The notes beneath the pieces were generated by a model. The model had not been told where the DNA came from and made no database searches. It was given only the letters and a program-made list of their open reading frames with translations. Positions 33,878 through 44,112 of a stretch of 64,000 nt of DNA are shown here, piece after piece. Every line of letters begins with the position of its first letter. Position 1 is the first letter of the stretch. The position numbers and the translations under genes are program-made. The DNA is taken from the NCBI GenBank assembly GCA_045646365.1, contig JAZRKP010000075.1:186001-250000 (forward strand), written 5' to 3'. The stretch is from SIG454 sp045646365 (lineage in GTDB: Bacteria > Bacillota > Clostridia > Monoglobales > Monoglobaceae).

Positions 33878-36568
33878 TTATTCTCCCTCGTTCATCAGCA
33901 TTTCATTGAACTCCTGGCGTGTCATAAGCACCTGTCGGGGCTTTGTTCCCTCGTAAGGGCCAATGATATTAAGCTCTTCCATACGGTCAACAAGCCGAGC
34001 GGCTCTCTGATAACCGATTTTGAATTTTCTCTGGAACATTGCAACAGACGCCTGACCTGAGTCAATAACCATTTCGACTGCCTTAATAAACAAATCGTCC
34101 CTTTCGTCGGAAACAGGCATATCATCGGAAACTGTTGCAGTCTCTTCAGGCTCTCGTTCAATCTGTTCAATAATTGACTCATCGTATTCAGCTTCATACT
34201 GGTTTTTAATATAGTCAATTATCTGCTCAATTTCACCGTCGGACAGGAAGTTGCCCTGTATTCTTGTTGGCTTTGAAGCACCGCGTGGGAAATAGAGCAT
34301 ATCACCTTTACCTAAAAGCTTGTCCGCTCCAGCAGCATCAATGATTGTTCGGCTGTCCGTCTGTGAGGAAACTGCAAAGGCAATTCTCGACGGGATATTC
34401 GCCTTGATTACGCCTGTTATAACATCAACGGACGGTCTCTGTGTTGCGATAACAAGATACATACCTGCGGCTCTTGCCAGGGCAGCGAGCGAGTTGATTG
34501 AGGATTCAACCTCGCTTCTTGCGGCAATCATAAGGTCGGCAAGCTCGTCAATAATAATAACGATTTCAGGCATCTTCATTTCAGGAGTACCGTTTTCCTC
34601 CATAAGCTTGTTGTAGCCACCGATATTTCTGACTTTATTGTTTTTAAGCTCTGTGTAGCGGCGTTTCATTTCAACAACTGCCCAGTTAAGAGCCCCGGCG
34701 GCGTGTTTCGGATTGGTTACGACGGGGATTAAAAGGTGTGGAATACCGTTATAAACCCCAAGTTCAACCATTTTCGGGTCAACCATAATAAGTTTAACCT
34801 CGTCAGGCTTTGCTTTGTATAAAATGCTGGCAATGAGAGAGTTAATACAAACACTCTTACCGGAGCCGGTTGCACCAGCTATAAGGATATGCGGGAACTG
34901 AGCAATATCAGCGATAACTGTTGAACCGCTTATGTCCTTACCAAGAGCAAAGGCAGTTTTAGATTTGAAGTTTTTAAATTCGTCTGTGTCAAGCACCTCG
35001 CGGATATGCACTGCGGCAGGATTCTCGTTGGGAATTTCAATTCCTACTGCGGATTTGCCGGGGATAGGAGCTTCAATTCGCACACCTGTTGCGGCAAGAC
35101 TTAATGCAATATCGTTGGCAAGGTTTGTGATTTTTGAAACCTTAACACCAAGGCCTGGCTGAAGTTCAAAGCGTGTAACAGACGGACCTTGTGTTATATT
35201 GAGAATTTTAGCGTCAACATGGAAACTTTTAAGCGTCTCTAAGAGTCTGTTTGCCTTTTCCTCAAGCTCGTTTTTAACTGCGGATTTATTCTGTGTTTTT
35301 GCCTGTCCTTTATTGAGTAAGGAAAGAGGCGGTATTTTGTAGTTTATAAGTCGGGTATCTTCCATTGATTTAGAGGCGAGATTGTCGATTTGATGCGTTG
35401 CCTCAACAATTTCACCCTTTTGGATTCTCTGACCTGCCTCAACCGCACGGTCAAGAGGAACACCACGGTCGATAGCCTCCTGAGTTGCAGGGTCAAGTTT
35501 TTCTTCCATACTTTCGAGTGTAGGCGGTTCAAAATCACCGTCATCCTCTTTAAAGTTTCCGTCCTTGTCGGGAAGAGGAGTATGTATTCCCTGCATATTA
35601 TCTGGTTCAGGGATAACTGCCGTTGCAGACCGTGTTTCGGGTTTCACGGGAGTAATAACACCTGTTGTAACATCTTTCGGGTGGAAAGGTGCATCAGGAC
35701 GAAGAGAAGGTTCTTCGGGAGTTTCGTCAGGATATTCGTTAAGCTGAGGGAATTCGTCCTCGGTCAAAATGAATGCAGTTGCATTCTCAAAATCATCGGG
35801 AAGAGACTCAGCTTTTTTTGCTTTTTTCGGAACAAGGTCGTCATCTGAAATATTCAGATTAGCTTTAAGCGGGACAAGGTTATCCTCATCGTCTGTTTGT
35901 CTTGCTTCTCGTTCAGCTTCTCGTTCAGCTTCTCGTTCAGCTCGGCGTGCCTCGTGATGTTCCTTTGCGGCTTTTGATATATCCTTGGATTTGGCTGAAA
36001 CTTTAACGCCAAGCGCTCTGCAGAGTTTTCCAAGAGATACTCCTGTTAAGATAAGGAATAAAATCAAAAGTGCGGCAACGGAGAAAATCCATAAACCGAT
36101 TTTACCGATAAGACTGCAAAGAAGAACACAAATTCCGCCACCCAGTATTCCACCGCCAACCCCTGCATTGCCACGGGAGTAAAGAGTCATAATATTAAAT
36201 GATGCGACGGTTGTTTGGTTATCAATGAGCGCAAAAAGGATAGAGGTGAATAATGTCAGTGAAATGAAAAGCCACGGCTTGTAGCTTTGTGTTTTTTCAC
36301 GCTTGTCAATAAATAAATTCAAGCCAATCCACATAATGAAAAGAGATGTGATTGGTGCACCATTCCCTAAAAAGCCAGTCAGGAGTGTTCTTATAAATTC
36401 CCCGACAATTCCCATAGTGTCGAAAAGGAAAGTCAAGCCGATAAACAGACCGACTGCCATAAGGCATATGCCTTTCACTTCATTGGAAAGGATTTTGCCT
36501 GCATCTTGCTTTTTGGTTGTTTTCCCTTTAGTGGTTTTTCTTGTAATTTTTCTCTTTTTGTTAGCCAT
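33878..36568 (-). CDS. ftsK: DNA translocase FtsK/SpoIIIE
   Basis: A hexameric pump that moves chromosome DNA through the division or sporulation septum. The 896 residues have a basic N-terminus (MANKKRKITRKTTKG), four membrane helices to about residue 180, an acidic variable linker with an EAER repeat, then the motor with Walker A GATGSGKSVCIN and Walker B VIIIDELADLM. The C-terminus is the winged-helix gamma domain that reads DNA polarity. The start at 36568 has AAGGGA upstream. It follows uppP by 15 bases. FtsK and SpoIIIE roles cannot be separated by sequence. Confidence 0.95.
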   Translation of the reverse strand: MANKKRKITRKTTKGKTTKKQDAGKILSNEVKGICLMAVGLFIGLTFLFDTMGIVGEFIRTLLTGFLGNGAPITSLFIMWIGLNLFIDKREKTQSYKPWLFISLTLFTSILFALIDNQTTVASFNIMTLYSRGNAGVGGGILGGGICVLLCSLIGKIGLWIFSVAALLILFLILTGVSLGKLCRALGVKVSAKSKDISKAAKEHHEARRAEREAEREAEREARQTDDEDNLVPLKANLNISDDDLVPKKAKKAESLPDDFENATAFILTEDEFPQLNEYPDETPEEPSLRPDAPFHPKDVTTGVITPVKPETRSATAVIPEPDNMQGIHTPLPDKDGNFKEDDGDFEPPTLESMEEKLDPATQEAIDRGVPLDRAVEAGQRIQKGEIVEATHQIDNLASKSMEDTRLINYKIPPLSLLNKGQAKTQNKSAVKNELEEKANRLLETLKSFHVDAKILNITQGPSVTRFELQPGLGVKVSKITNLANDIALSLAATGVRIEAPIPGKSAVGIEIPNENPAAVHIREVLDTDEFKNFKSKTAFALGKDISGSTVIADIAQFPHILIAGATGSGKSVCINSLIASILYKAKPDEVKLIMVDPKMVELGVYNGIPHLLIPVVTNPKHAAGALNWAVVEMKRRYTELKNNKVRNIGGYNKLMEENGTPEMKMPEIVIIIDELADLMIAARSEVESSINSLAALARAAGMYLVIATQRPSVDVITGVIKANIPSRIAFAVSSQTDSRTIIDAAGADKLLGKGDMLYFPRGASKPTRIQGNFLSDGEIEQIIDYIKNQYEAEYDESIIEQIEREPEETATVSDDMPVSDERDDLFIKAVEMVIDSGQASVAMFQRKFKIGYQRAARLVDRMEELNIIGPYEGTKPRQVLMTRQEFNEMLMNEGE
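35904..35939 (-). repeat. 12-bp tandem repeat in ftsK linker
   Basis: Three exact copies of GCTTCTCGTTCA (plus strand) encode a repeated Glu-Ala-Glu-Arg run in the charged linker between membrane and motor domains. The frame is kept by any change in copy number. Confidence 0.85.
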
Positions 36569-36583
36569 ATTGTTTCCCTTCAA

Positions 36584-37411
36584 TTAAATAAAGTGTTTTA
36601 TTGCGAAATAAATGAGTATAATAAGTCCTAAAATTATTCTGTAATAGCCGAAGGCTTTGAAATCGTGTTTACGGATATAGTTCATTAAAAATTTGATTGC
36701 GAAAACTGAAACTATAAAGGAAACCACAGTTCCCGTAATCAAAACAATCCATTCCTGAGGAGAAAGGTTGAATCCGAATCCCAATATTTTAAGAGCACTC
36801 GCCCCGAACATAACGGGGATTGCAAGGAAAAATGAAAATTCGGATGCTATACCCCTGCTTGTTCCGAGTAAAACAGCACCGAGGATAGTTGAGCCTGAAC
36901 GGGATGTTCCGGGGATTAACGCAAGGACCTGAAAACATCCTATTAAAAATGCTGTTTTATATGTAAGGGCAGACAATTCGTTAATCTTCGGCGATTTCTG
37001 TCTGTTTTCTATTATAATAAAAAATATTCCGTAAAGCAAGAGTGCGATGCCGATAACATACGGTGTTGAAAGGTATTTATCAATAACATCCTCGAATAAA
37101 AAGCCGATAACTGCGGCAGGAATAACCCCAACTATAACCTTAAACCAAAGAAACCAGGTATCTCTCTTCTGGAAATCGGTTTTCTGCGGAGAAAACGGGT
37201 TCAGCTTATTGAAATAAAGAAGAACAACCGCAAGAATTGAGCCGAACTGAATAACGACCTTGAACATATTCATAAAATCTTCACTGCAATCAAGGTTTAA
37301 AAACTGGTTGACGAGAATAAGGTGACCCGTACTGCTTATGGGAAGCCATTCGGTTATTCCCTGAATTATACCTAAAATTATTGATTTTAAAATTTCTGCA
37401 AAATCTATCAT
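36584..37411 (-). CDS. uppP: Undecaprenyl-diphosphatase
   Basis: Regenerates undecaprenyl phosphate, the lipid carrier for cell-wall precursors; loss or gain affects bacitracin sensitivity. The 275-residue membrane protein has the BacA motifs GITEWLPISSTGH near the start and PGTSRSGSTI in the middle. The ATG at 37411 has AAGGAG upstream; an 11-codon extension is rejected. It leads the uppP-ftsK unit and is divergent from ldh. Confidence 0.95.
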   Translation of the reverse strand: MIDFAEILKSIILGIIQGITEWLPISSTGHLILVNQFLNLDCSEDFMNMFKVVIQFGSILAVVLLYFNKLNPFSPQKTDFQKRDTWFLWFKVIVGVIPAAVIGFLFEDVIDKYLSTPYVIGIALLLYGIFFIIIENRQKSPKINELSALTYKTAFLIGCFQVLALIPGTSRSGSTILGAVLLGTSRGIASEFSFFLAIPVMFGASALKILGFGFNLSPQEWIVLITGTVVSFIVSVFAIKFLMNYIRKHDFKAFGYYRIILGLIILIYFAIKHFI

Positions 37412-37450
37412 AAAGCACTCCTTTTGATGTAATTTTAAACACATACAATA

Positions 37451-37508
37451 ATTATATCATATAATTTCAAAAAATGCACTAACTTTTTTAAAAAAGTTTT
37501 AGTATAAT
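37451..37508. promoter_or_regulatory. Divergent promoter region of uppP and ldh
   Basis: TATAAT occurs on the plus strand at 37503-37508 (towards ldh) and on the minus strand at 37456-37451 (towards uppP). Matching -35 boxes are poor in both directions, so the assignments are tentative. Confidence 0.4.
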
Positions 37509-37552
37509 AAAATTCAGTATGAGAAACATAATAATAAAAAGGAGTGAGTTTT

Positions 37553-38512
37553 TTGAGGAACTGGTCATCTTTAGAAAAAAGAAAGGTTGCAATCGTCGGA
37601 ACAGGTATGGTTGGTATGAGTTATGCTTATGCTATGCTCAATCAGGGCGCCTGCGACGAACTTGTTTTAATTGATATAAACAGGGAAAGAGCGGCGGGAG
37701 AAGCTATGGACTTAAACCACGGAGTTCCGTTTGCGGGAAATAATATGCGTATCATTGCAGGTGGATATGAAGAATGTGAGGATGCTGATATAGTTGTTGT
37801 TTGTGCGGGAGTGGCACAGAAACAAGGTGAAACAAGACTTGATTTACTACAAAGAAATGCTGAAGTTTTAAAAAGTGTTACTAAGCAGATAATGGAGTCA
37901 GGCTTTACGGGAATTATTGTTGTTGCAACAAACCCTGTTGATGTTATGACGAGAATTGTTCAGGAATGTTCGGGGTTTAACTCAAAACGAGTTATTGGTA
38001 CGGGGACAATCCTTGACACTGCAAGACTCCGCTATATGGTTGGAGAATACTTTTCTGTTGACCCGAGAAATATCCACGGCTATGTTATTGGTGAACACGG
38101 GGACAGTGAGTTTGTGCCGTGGTCTCAGGCTTTGCTTTCAACCAAAAGAGTGACGGATATTTGCAGTGAAAATAATTCATATTCAATAGAAGATTTGGAA
38201 AAAATAAGTGAGCAGGTCAGAACATCTGCATATACTATAATTAAAGCGAAAAAAGCAACATATTATGGTATAGGAATGTCTATGGTGAGGCTTACCAAAG
38301 CAATTCTTGGCAACGAAAACAGTGTACTGACGGTTTCTGCAAAGCTTACAGGAGAGTACGGACAAAACGGAGTCTATGTGGGAGTGCCTTGTATAATAGG
38401 CAGGAGCGGAATCGGGAAAATCCTTGAAATTGATTTAACTGACGAAGAAAAAGAAAAGTTTCTTGCCTCCTGTAATACCTTATCCGCATCATATAATGAA
38501 ATAATAAATTAA
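37553..38512 (+). CDS. ldh: L-lactate dehydrogenase
   Basis: Reduces pyruvate to lactate with NADH, regenerating NAD+ in fermentation. The 319 residues begin with the Rossmann motif VGTGMVGMSYA and include the catalytic histidine in IGEHGDSEFVPWS and DTARLRYMV. The start is taken as TTG at 37553, eight bases after GGAG; the in-frame GTG at 37544 overlaps that site. A terminator follows the gene. Confidence 0.94.
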   Translation: MRNWSSLEKRKVAIVGTGMVGMSYAYAMLNQGACDELVLIDINRERAAGEAMDLNHGVPFAGNNMRIIAGGYEECEDADIVVVCAGVAQKQGETRLDLLQRNAEVLKSVTKQIMESGFTGIIVVATNPVDVMTRIVQECSGFNSKRVIGTGTILDTARLRYMVGEYFSVDPRNIHGYVIGEHGDSEFVPWSQALLSTKRVTDICSENNSYSIEDLEKISEQVRTSAYTIIKAKKATYYGIGMSMVRLTKAILGNENSVLTVSAKLTGEYGQNGVYVGVPCIIGRSGIGKILEIDLTDEEKEKFLASCNTLSASYNEIIN

Positions 38513-38542
38513 ATCATTGACTAAAAGGAAAATATATGATAA

Positions 38543-38577
38543 AATAAGTGTGTATGTTTTGCACACTTATTTTTATT
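38543..38577 (+). terminator. Terminator of ldh
   Basis: AATAAGTGTG (38543-38552) and CACACTTATT (38562-38571) pair around a 9-base loop, followed by TTTATTT. Confidence 0.88.
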
Positions 38578-38597
38578 TGAAAATACGGAGTTAGTCA

Positions 38598-39050
38598 ATG
38601 AAAGCTGTTATTCAGAGAGTTAAGAACGCCTCGGTTGAGGTTGAAGGTAAAATTGTTGGTGAAATCGGTCAGGGACTTCTGGTTTTTCTGGGCGTCGGAC
38701 AAGAAGATAATGAGAAAATTGCAGATAAGATTGTGGATAAAATCTCAGGAATGAGAATTTTTGAGGACGAGAATGAGCGGATAAATCTCAGCCCTGCTGA
38801 TGTTGAGGCTGAAATCCTTGTTATATCTCAGTTTACCCTTTATGCGAACTGCAGAAAAGGAAACCGTCCGAGTTTTATAGAAGCAGCTTCGCCTGATAAG
38901 GCTAATGAGCTTTATGAATATACGGTCGGTCTGTTTAGGGAACGATTCAAGAAAACCCAGACTGGAATTTTCGGGGCAGATATGAAAGTCAGTTTGTTAA
39001 ATGATGGTCCGTTCACCATTGTTCTTGACAGTAAGGAGCTTGCGATATGA
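38598..39050 (+). CDS. dtd: D-aminoacyl-tRNA deacylase
   Basis: Hydrolyses D-amino acids wrongly attached to tRNA. The 150 residues carry the two family motifs [17 protein letters not shown] and [11 protein letters not shown]. The start ATG has CGGAG upstream. The stop overlaps the next start (ATGA), so dtd, mtnN and the two following membrane/lipoprotein genes form one unit. Confidence 0.96.
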   Translation: MKAVIQRVKNASVEVEGKIVGEIGQGLLVFLGVGQEDNEKIADKIVDKISGMRIFEDENERINLSPADVEAEILVISQFTLYANCRKGNRPSFIEAASPDKANELYEYTVGLFRERFKKTQTGIFGADMKVSLLNDGPFTIVLDSKELAI

Positions 39051-39736
39051 TTGGAATAATCGGGGCAATGAAGCCCGAAATTGATGGAATAAAGGCTATA
39101 ATAGAAAATAGTGAAACGAGAGTTATAAGCGGAATAGAATTTGTTTGCGGAAATGTCGGCAATGTTAAAGTCGTTGCGGCACAAAGCGGAATAGGTAAGG
39201 TTTTTGCCGCAATCTGTGCTCAGACTATGATTCTTGAATATACCCCTGATATTGTTATAAATGTGGGCGTGGGTGGAACACTTTCGGAAAAGCTTGGTAT
39301 TGGGGACATCGCTGTTGCCAACGCCGTTGTTCAGCACGATATGGATACATCACCGCTCGGAGACCCTGTCGGACTTTTGTCGGGAATAAATATAGTTGAA
39401 ATTCCGTGCAGTAAAAAGGTTTCGGAATTGGTGAGCAAATGTGCAACGGAGCTTGGAATTAAAAATGAACAGGGGATTATTGCATCAGGTGACCAGTTTA
39501 TAGGAAGTGCTGAGCAAAAAAATAAGATAAAGACAAATTTTGATGCAATCGCTTGTGAAATGGAAGGCGGAAGCGTTGGGCATGTATGCTATGTCAACGG
39601 AGTTGACTTTTGTGTTATAAGAGCTATCTCTGACAGCGCAAACGGGGAAGCGTCAATGGATTATCCTGAATTTATGAAATTGGCGGCGCAGAATTCTATA
39701 AATGTGATGAAAAAATTTCTTGCGGAGTGTGAATAA
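39047..39736 (+). CDS. mtnN: 5'-methylthioadenosine/S-adenosylhomocysteine nucleosidase
   Basis: Cleaves adenine from the SAM by-products MTA and SAH. The 229 residues match the family from [14 protein letters not shown] through INVGVGGTL to [13 protein letters not shown], which binds the ribose, and RAISDSAN. It starts four bases inside dtd, pointing to translational coupling. Confidence 0.95.
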   Translation: MIGIIGAMKPEIDGIKAIIENSETRVISGIEFVCGNVGNVKVVAAQSGIGKVFAAICAQTMILEYTPDIVINVGVGGTLSEKLGIGDIAVANAVVQHDMDTSPLGDPVGLLSGINIVEIPCSKKVSELVSKCATELGIKNEQGIIASGDQFIGSAEQKNKIKTNFDAIACEMEGGSVGHVCYVNGVDFCVIRAISDSANGEASMDYPEFMKLAAQNSINVMKKFLAECE

Positions 39737-39738
39737 GC

Positions 39739-40287
39739 GTGGCGGAAAGAAAAAGCGTTCTTGAAAAGGCGTCAGATTACATAATAAGCTTTTTTATATA
39801 TAGCGTGGTTATTTGGATTTTTAATGCGCTCTCAGGCTGGATTGTTAATCCTGCAGGGGGCTTTGACGGCGGACTCCTTTATGGTCCTTATGCGCCGTTC
39901 CTTGCCCTTTTGGTTATGGGTGTTATGCTTATTTTTAACCTTATAAAAAAATACGGCAAGGCAAAAGAAATAAATCCAACACCTGTTCTTCTGGTGATAA
40001 TTTCGCTTATTGTTTTTCTTGGATTTGAGTATCTCGGCTCGGTGGTTTATGAACTGATAACGGGACAAATGCCGTGGGATTACAGTGAAAAAATATTTAA
40101 TATAAATGGGAGAATCTGTTGGGAGAATACTATATTTCTGACAATTTTTGAGTTGATTTGTGTTTATGTGGCACAACCGTTTTTTAATCGTGAGATTGAC
40201 AGAGTATGGGTGAGCGCAAAGCTCATTATCACAATGTCGATTGTTGCGATATTCATTACGGATATTATCTGCACATTTTTAAAATAG
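39739..40287 (+). CDS. Putative ABC transporter permease-like membrane protein (CmpB-type)
   Basis: A 182-residue protein with about five membrane helices. GGFDGGLLYGPYAPFL and the stretch WDYSEKIFNINGRI resemble the ABC_trans_CmpB family (PF06541), named as permeases but never found with a clear ATPase here. The start is GTG, two bases after mtnN. It may work with the lipoprotein encoded nine bases downstream. Function unknown. Confidence 0.7.
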   Translation: MAERKSVLEKASDYIISFFIYSVVIWIFNALSGWIVNPAGGFDGGLLYGPYAPFLALLVMGVMLIFNLIKKYGKAKEINPTPVLLVIISLIVFLGFEYLGSVVYELITGQMPWDYSEKIFNINGRICWENTIFLTIFELICVYVAQPFFNREIDRVWVSAKLIITMSIVAIFITDIICTFLK

Positions 40288-40296
40288 GTGATTGGT

Positions 40297-40902
40297 ATGA
40301 AAAAGTTTGTATTTCTGCTTGGAATTGTTATAATCCTTTTTTGTGGCTGTGAGTCCGCTCCTGAAGAGACGGGGACTTTTGATTATGATGCAATGGATAA
40401 GAAATTCGGACAAATGCAGGAGGAAGAGCCTGAGGAAATAGATGATACAGAATCATTTGATGATGAGTTTGATTCAATATACAGTGTCATTAAGGAGTAT
40501 GCAGAGGATTTGATTGAGAAAAATGTGGAAAACTGTATCTCGGCTTTCCCCGAAGAATTTCTTCAAATGATTATGGAGGAGCGGGGTTGCAGCAGAGAGG
40601 TCGCCCGTGGGATTGCTATAAGCAAAATTGAGGAGCATTTTCATAGTAAAGAAAGAGAATACCGAGAAATTCTGGAAATATGGAACGATGTTCCTCATAG
40701 AATAAGAATAGAGGAAATTAAACATTTCTCGCAAAGAGCAACGCTTAAAGAAATTTACTTAGGCTATGGCGTTAAAATTCAGGAAGCGGCAGTTGTTGAA
40801 TTTACTGTTGAAGCCGGAGCGGAAAGAGAAATGGGCGAAATCAGACTGGTTAAGCTGGAAAGCGGGAACTGGGCTCTTGATATGAGCTTCTTTGAAATAT
40901 AA
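40297..40902 (+). CDS. Putative lipoprotein of unknown function
   Basis: The 201 residues begin with a signal peptide MKKFVFLLGIVIILFCGC, whose last cysteine (18) could be the lipidated residue although the -3 and -2 residues are atypical. An acidic, flexible stretch follows (about 25-60), then a folded domain with a helix YAEDLIEKNVENCI and C-terminal strands, somewhat like small NTF2/SnoaL-type extracellular domains. I do not recognise the family. AGGTGATT precedes the ATG at 40297. Last gene of the dtd unit. Confidence 0.7.
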   Translation: MKKFVFLLGIVIILFCGCESAPEETGTFDYDAMDKKFGQMQEEEPEEIDDTESFDDEFDSIYSVIKEYAEDLIEKNVENCISAFPEEFLQMIMEERGCSREVARGIAISKIEEHFHSKEREYREILEIWNDVPHRIRIEEIKHFSQRATLKEIYLGYGVKIQEAAVVEFTVEAGAEREMGEIRLVKLESGNWALDMSFFEI

Positions 40903-40969
40903 AATGAAATTTTTTGAAAAAATTTCTTGTAAACTATTGAAAAAAATCAATTTTTGTAGTATTATATAA

Positions 40970-42367
<1,398 letters not shown>

Positions 42368-42386
42368 TAAAAAAGATAAATAAGTT

Positions 42387-42415
42387 GAGCCGACCATTAA
42401 GGTCGGCTCTTTTGT
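42387..42415 (+). terminator. Terminator of gdhA
   Basis: GAGCCGACC (42387-42395) and GGTCGGCTC (42401-42409), loop ATTAA, followed by TTTTG. Confidence 0.9.
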
Positions 42416-42469
42416 TATTTATTGCTATTTTTAAAGAGATTTTTTTGTTTTCCTGATTGAAAATTTTAA

Positions 42470-42498
42470 TTGACATATCAGGTTAAATTTAATATAAT
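42470..42498 (+). promoter_or_regulatory. Sigma-A type promoter of the aldo-keto reductase operon
   Basis: TTGACA (42470-42475), 17-base spacer, TATAAT (42493-42498), a perfect consensus. The transcript would carry a leader of about 130 bases before the first gene. Confidence 0.85.
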
Positions 42499-42541
42499 AA
42501 AAGGCGTACAAGATTTGTGCTCAGGGGGAATATAACATAGC

Positions 42542-42598
42542 AAAATTATAGACCTAACCGACGAACTTTTGAGTTATATTAAAATTATTTTTATTTAG
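42542..42598 (+). other. Possible decayed open reading frame in the leader
   Basis: Behind a binding-site-like CAGGGGGA, a frame without a start codon reads KIIDLTDELLSYIKIIFI to a stop at 42596. An ATA stands where a start would be expected and the frame is shifted by one base. It may be the remnant of a lost gene or a chance reading. Confidence 0.2.
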
Positions 42599-42633
42599 AA
42601 ATAAGAAAATGGAAAATATTGGAGGGGGATAAT

Positions 42634-43626
42634 ATGATTTACAATGCCAGTGAAAAGAGATATGATTCAATGGTATACAATAAGTGTGGAGAAAGTGGAC
42701 TTAAACTTCCTGCCGTTTCTTTGGGATTGTGGCATAATTTCGGGGATAAAAATAATTATGAAAATATGTGCAATATGTGTTTTACGGCGTTTGATAACGG
42801 GATAACACATTTTGACCTTGCTAACAACTACGGGCCAAAGGCTGGAAGTGCTGAAACAAATTTTGGAAAGATATTAAACGATAATATGAAGCATTATCGT
42901 GACCAAATGGTTATAAGTACCAAGGCGGGATATTATATGTGGGAAGGTCCTTACGGGGATTTCGGTAGTAAGAAATACTTAGTTTCAAGCCTTGACCAGA
43001 GCCTTAAACGAATGAACCTTGACTATGTTGATATTTTTTATCATCACAGAATGGATAAGGACACCCCGCTTTATGAAACGATGTGGGCACTTGACGGGAT
43101 TGTTAAAAGTGGAAAGGCTCTTTATGTCGGACTTTCAAATTATGACGGCGAGACAATGAAAAAGGCGGCGGATATTTTAAATGAACTTCATTGCCCGTTT
43201 ATAATCAACCAGAACAGATACTCAATTTTTGACCGTACAGTTGAAAATAATGGTATCCTCAAAACTGCGATTGATGAGAAAAAAGGAATGATTATTTTCA
43301 GTCCGCTTGAACAGGGTCTTTTGACGGAGCGGTATTTAAAGGGGATTCCGACAGATAGCAGAGTCAGAACTGACGGACGGTTCCTCAACGAAAAATCGCT
43401 CACGGAAGAAAAAATGCAAAAGATAAAGAGCCTTAACGAAATGGCTATGGAAAGAGGACAGAGCCTTGCTCAGATGGCACTCTCGTGGGTTTATAGCCGT
43501 GAAGGAGTTACAAGCGTGTTGGTTGGGGCATCAAAACCTGAACAGATTACGGAGAATATAAAAATGCTTGATAACACAGTATTTACACAAGAAGAAATAG
43601 AAAAAATTAATAAAATAGTATTATAA
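42634..43626 (+). CDS. Aldo-keto reductase, YghZ/Gpr type
   Basis: A NADPH-dependent reductase; the enteric relative YghZ acts on L-glyceraldehyde 3-phosphate and methylglyoxal. The 330 residues contain THFDLANNYGP (catalytic Tyr), STKAGYYMWEGPYGDFGS, LDQSLKRMNLDYVDIFYHHR and GKALYVGLSNY, closely following YghZ. GGAGGGGG precedes the ATG at 42634; the TTG at 42619 lies in that site. It leads an operon with a YhcH protein and an esterase, suggesting a role on a sugar derivative. Confidence 0.9.
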   Translation: MIYNASEKRYDSMVYNKCGESGLKLPAVSLGLWHNFGDKNNYENMCNMCFTAFDNGITHFDLANNYGPKAGSAETNFGKILNDNMKHYRDQMVISTKAGYYMWEGPYGDFGSKKYLVSSLDQSLKRMNLDYVDIFYHHRMDKDTPLYETMWALDGIVKSGKALYVGLSNYDGETMKKAADILNELHCPFIINQNRYSIFDRTVENNGILKTAIDEKKGMIIFSPLEQGLLTERYLKGIPTDSRVRTDGRFLNEKSLTEEKMQKIKSLNEMAMERGQSLAQMALSWVYSREGVTSVLVGASKPEQITENIKMLDNTVFTQEEIEKINKIVL

Positions 43627-43641
43627 ACGGGGGAAACATAA

Positions 43642-44100
43642 ATGATTTTTGATAATTTGAAAAACAAGGAACTTTATTACAAGGCAAATGACAAATTCGA
43701 GGAAGCTTTTTCGTTTATCGACAAAGCGTTAAACGAAAATCTTGCTGAGGGTAAGTATGAAATTGACGGTAAAAATCTCTATGCCATTATCTCAAGCTAC
43801 ACATCGAAAGCGGTTGATGTTGCGAAGTTTGAGGGGCATCAGAATTATATAGATATTCAAGTGGTTATGTCGGGGATTGAGAAACTGGAAAACATAGAAA
43901 TTTCAGATGCGACAGAGAAGATTCCTTATAACAGTGAAAAAGATGTTACATTCTATGAAAACACAGACGGAGCAAGCACTCTTGTTGCTAAAAGCGGTGA
44001 TTTTGCAGTATTCTTCCCGAACGATATTCATAAACCTGGAATGACTTATGGGGAGACTGCAACTGAGGTTAAAAAGCTTGTTGTTAAAGTAAGAGTGTAG
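43642..44100 (+). CDS. YhcH/YjgK/YiaL family protein
   Basis: The 152 residues are a cupin-like barrel of the DUF386 family, whose members include EbgC and are linked to anomer interconversion of sugars or sialic acid use. Typical segments are FEGHQNYIDIQVVMSGIE and the metal-site region DFAVFFPNDIHKPGM. A GGGGGA site precedes the ATG. Between the reductase and the esterase on the same strand, gaps of 15 and 12 bases. Confidence 0.9.
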   Translation: MIFDNLKNKELYYKANDKFEEAFSFIDKALNENLAEGKYEIDGKNLYAIISSYTSKAVDVAKFEGHQNYIDIQVVMSGIEKLENIEISDATEKIPYNSEKDVTFYENTDGASTLVAKSGDFAVFFPNDIHKPGMTYGETATEVKKLVVKVRV

Positions 44101-44112
44101 GAGGATTTGGTT

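Noticed and set aside
35769..35957. Plus-strand reading frame rich in Ser-Arg opposite ftsK
   Set aside because: It is the complement of the EAER repeat in the ftsK linker and has no ribosome binding site.
42499..42633. Riboswitch in the aldo-keto reductase leader
   Set aside because: No known aptamer motif could be recognised and no strong stems are visible.
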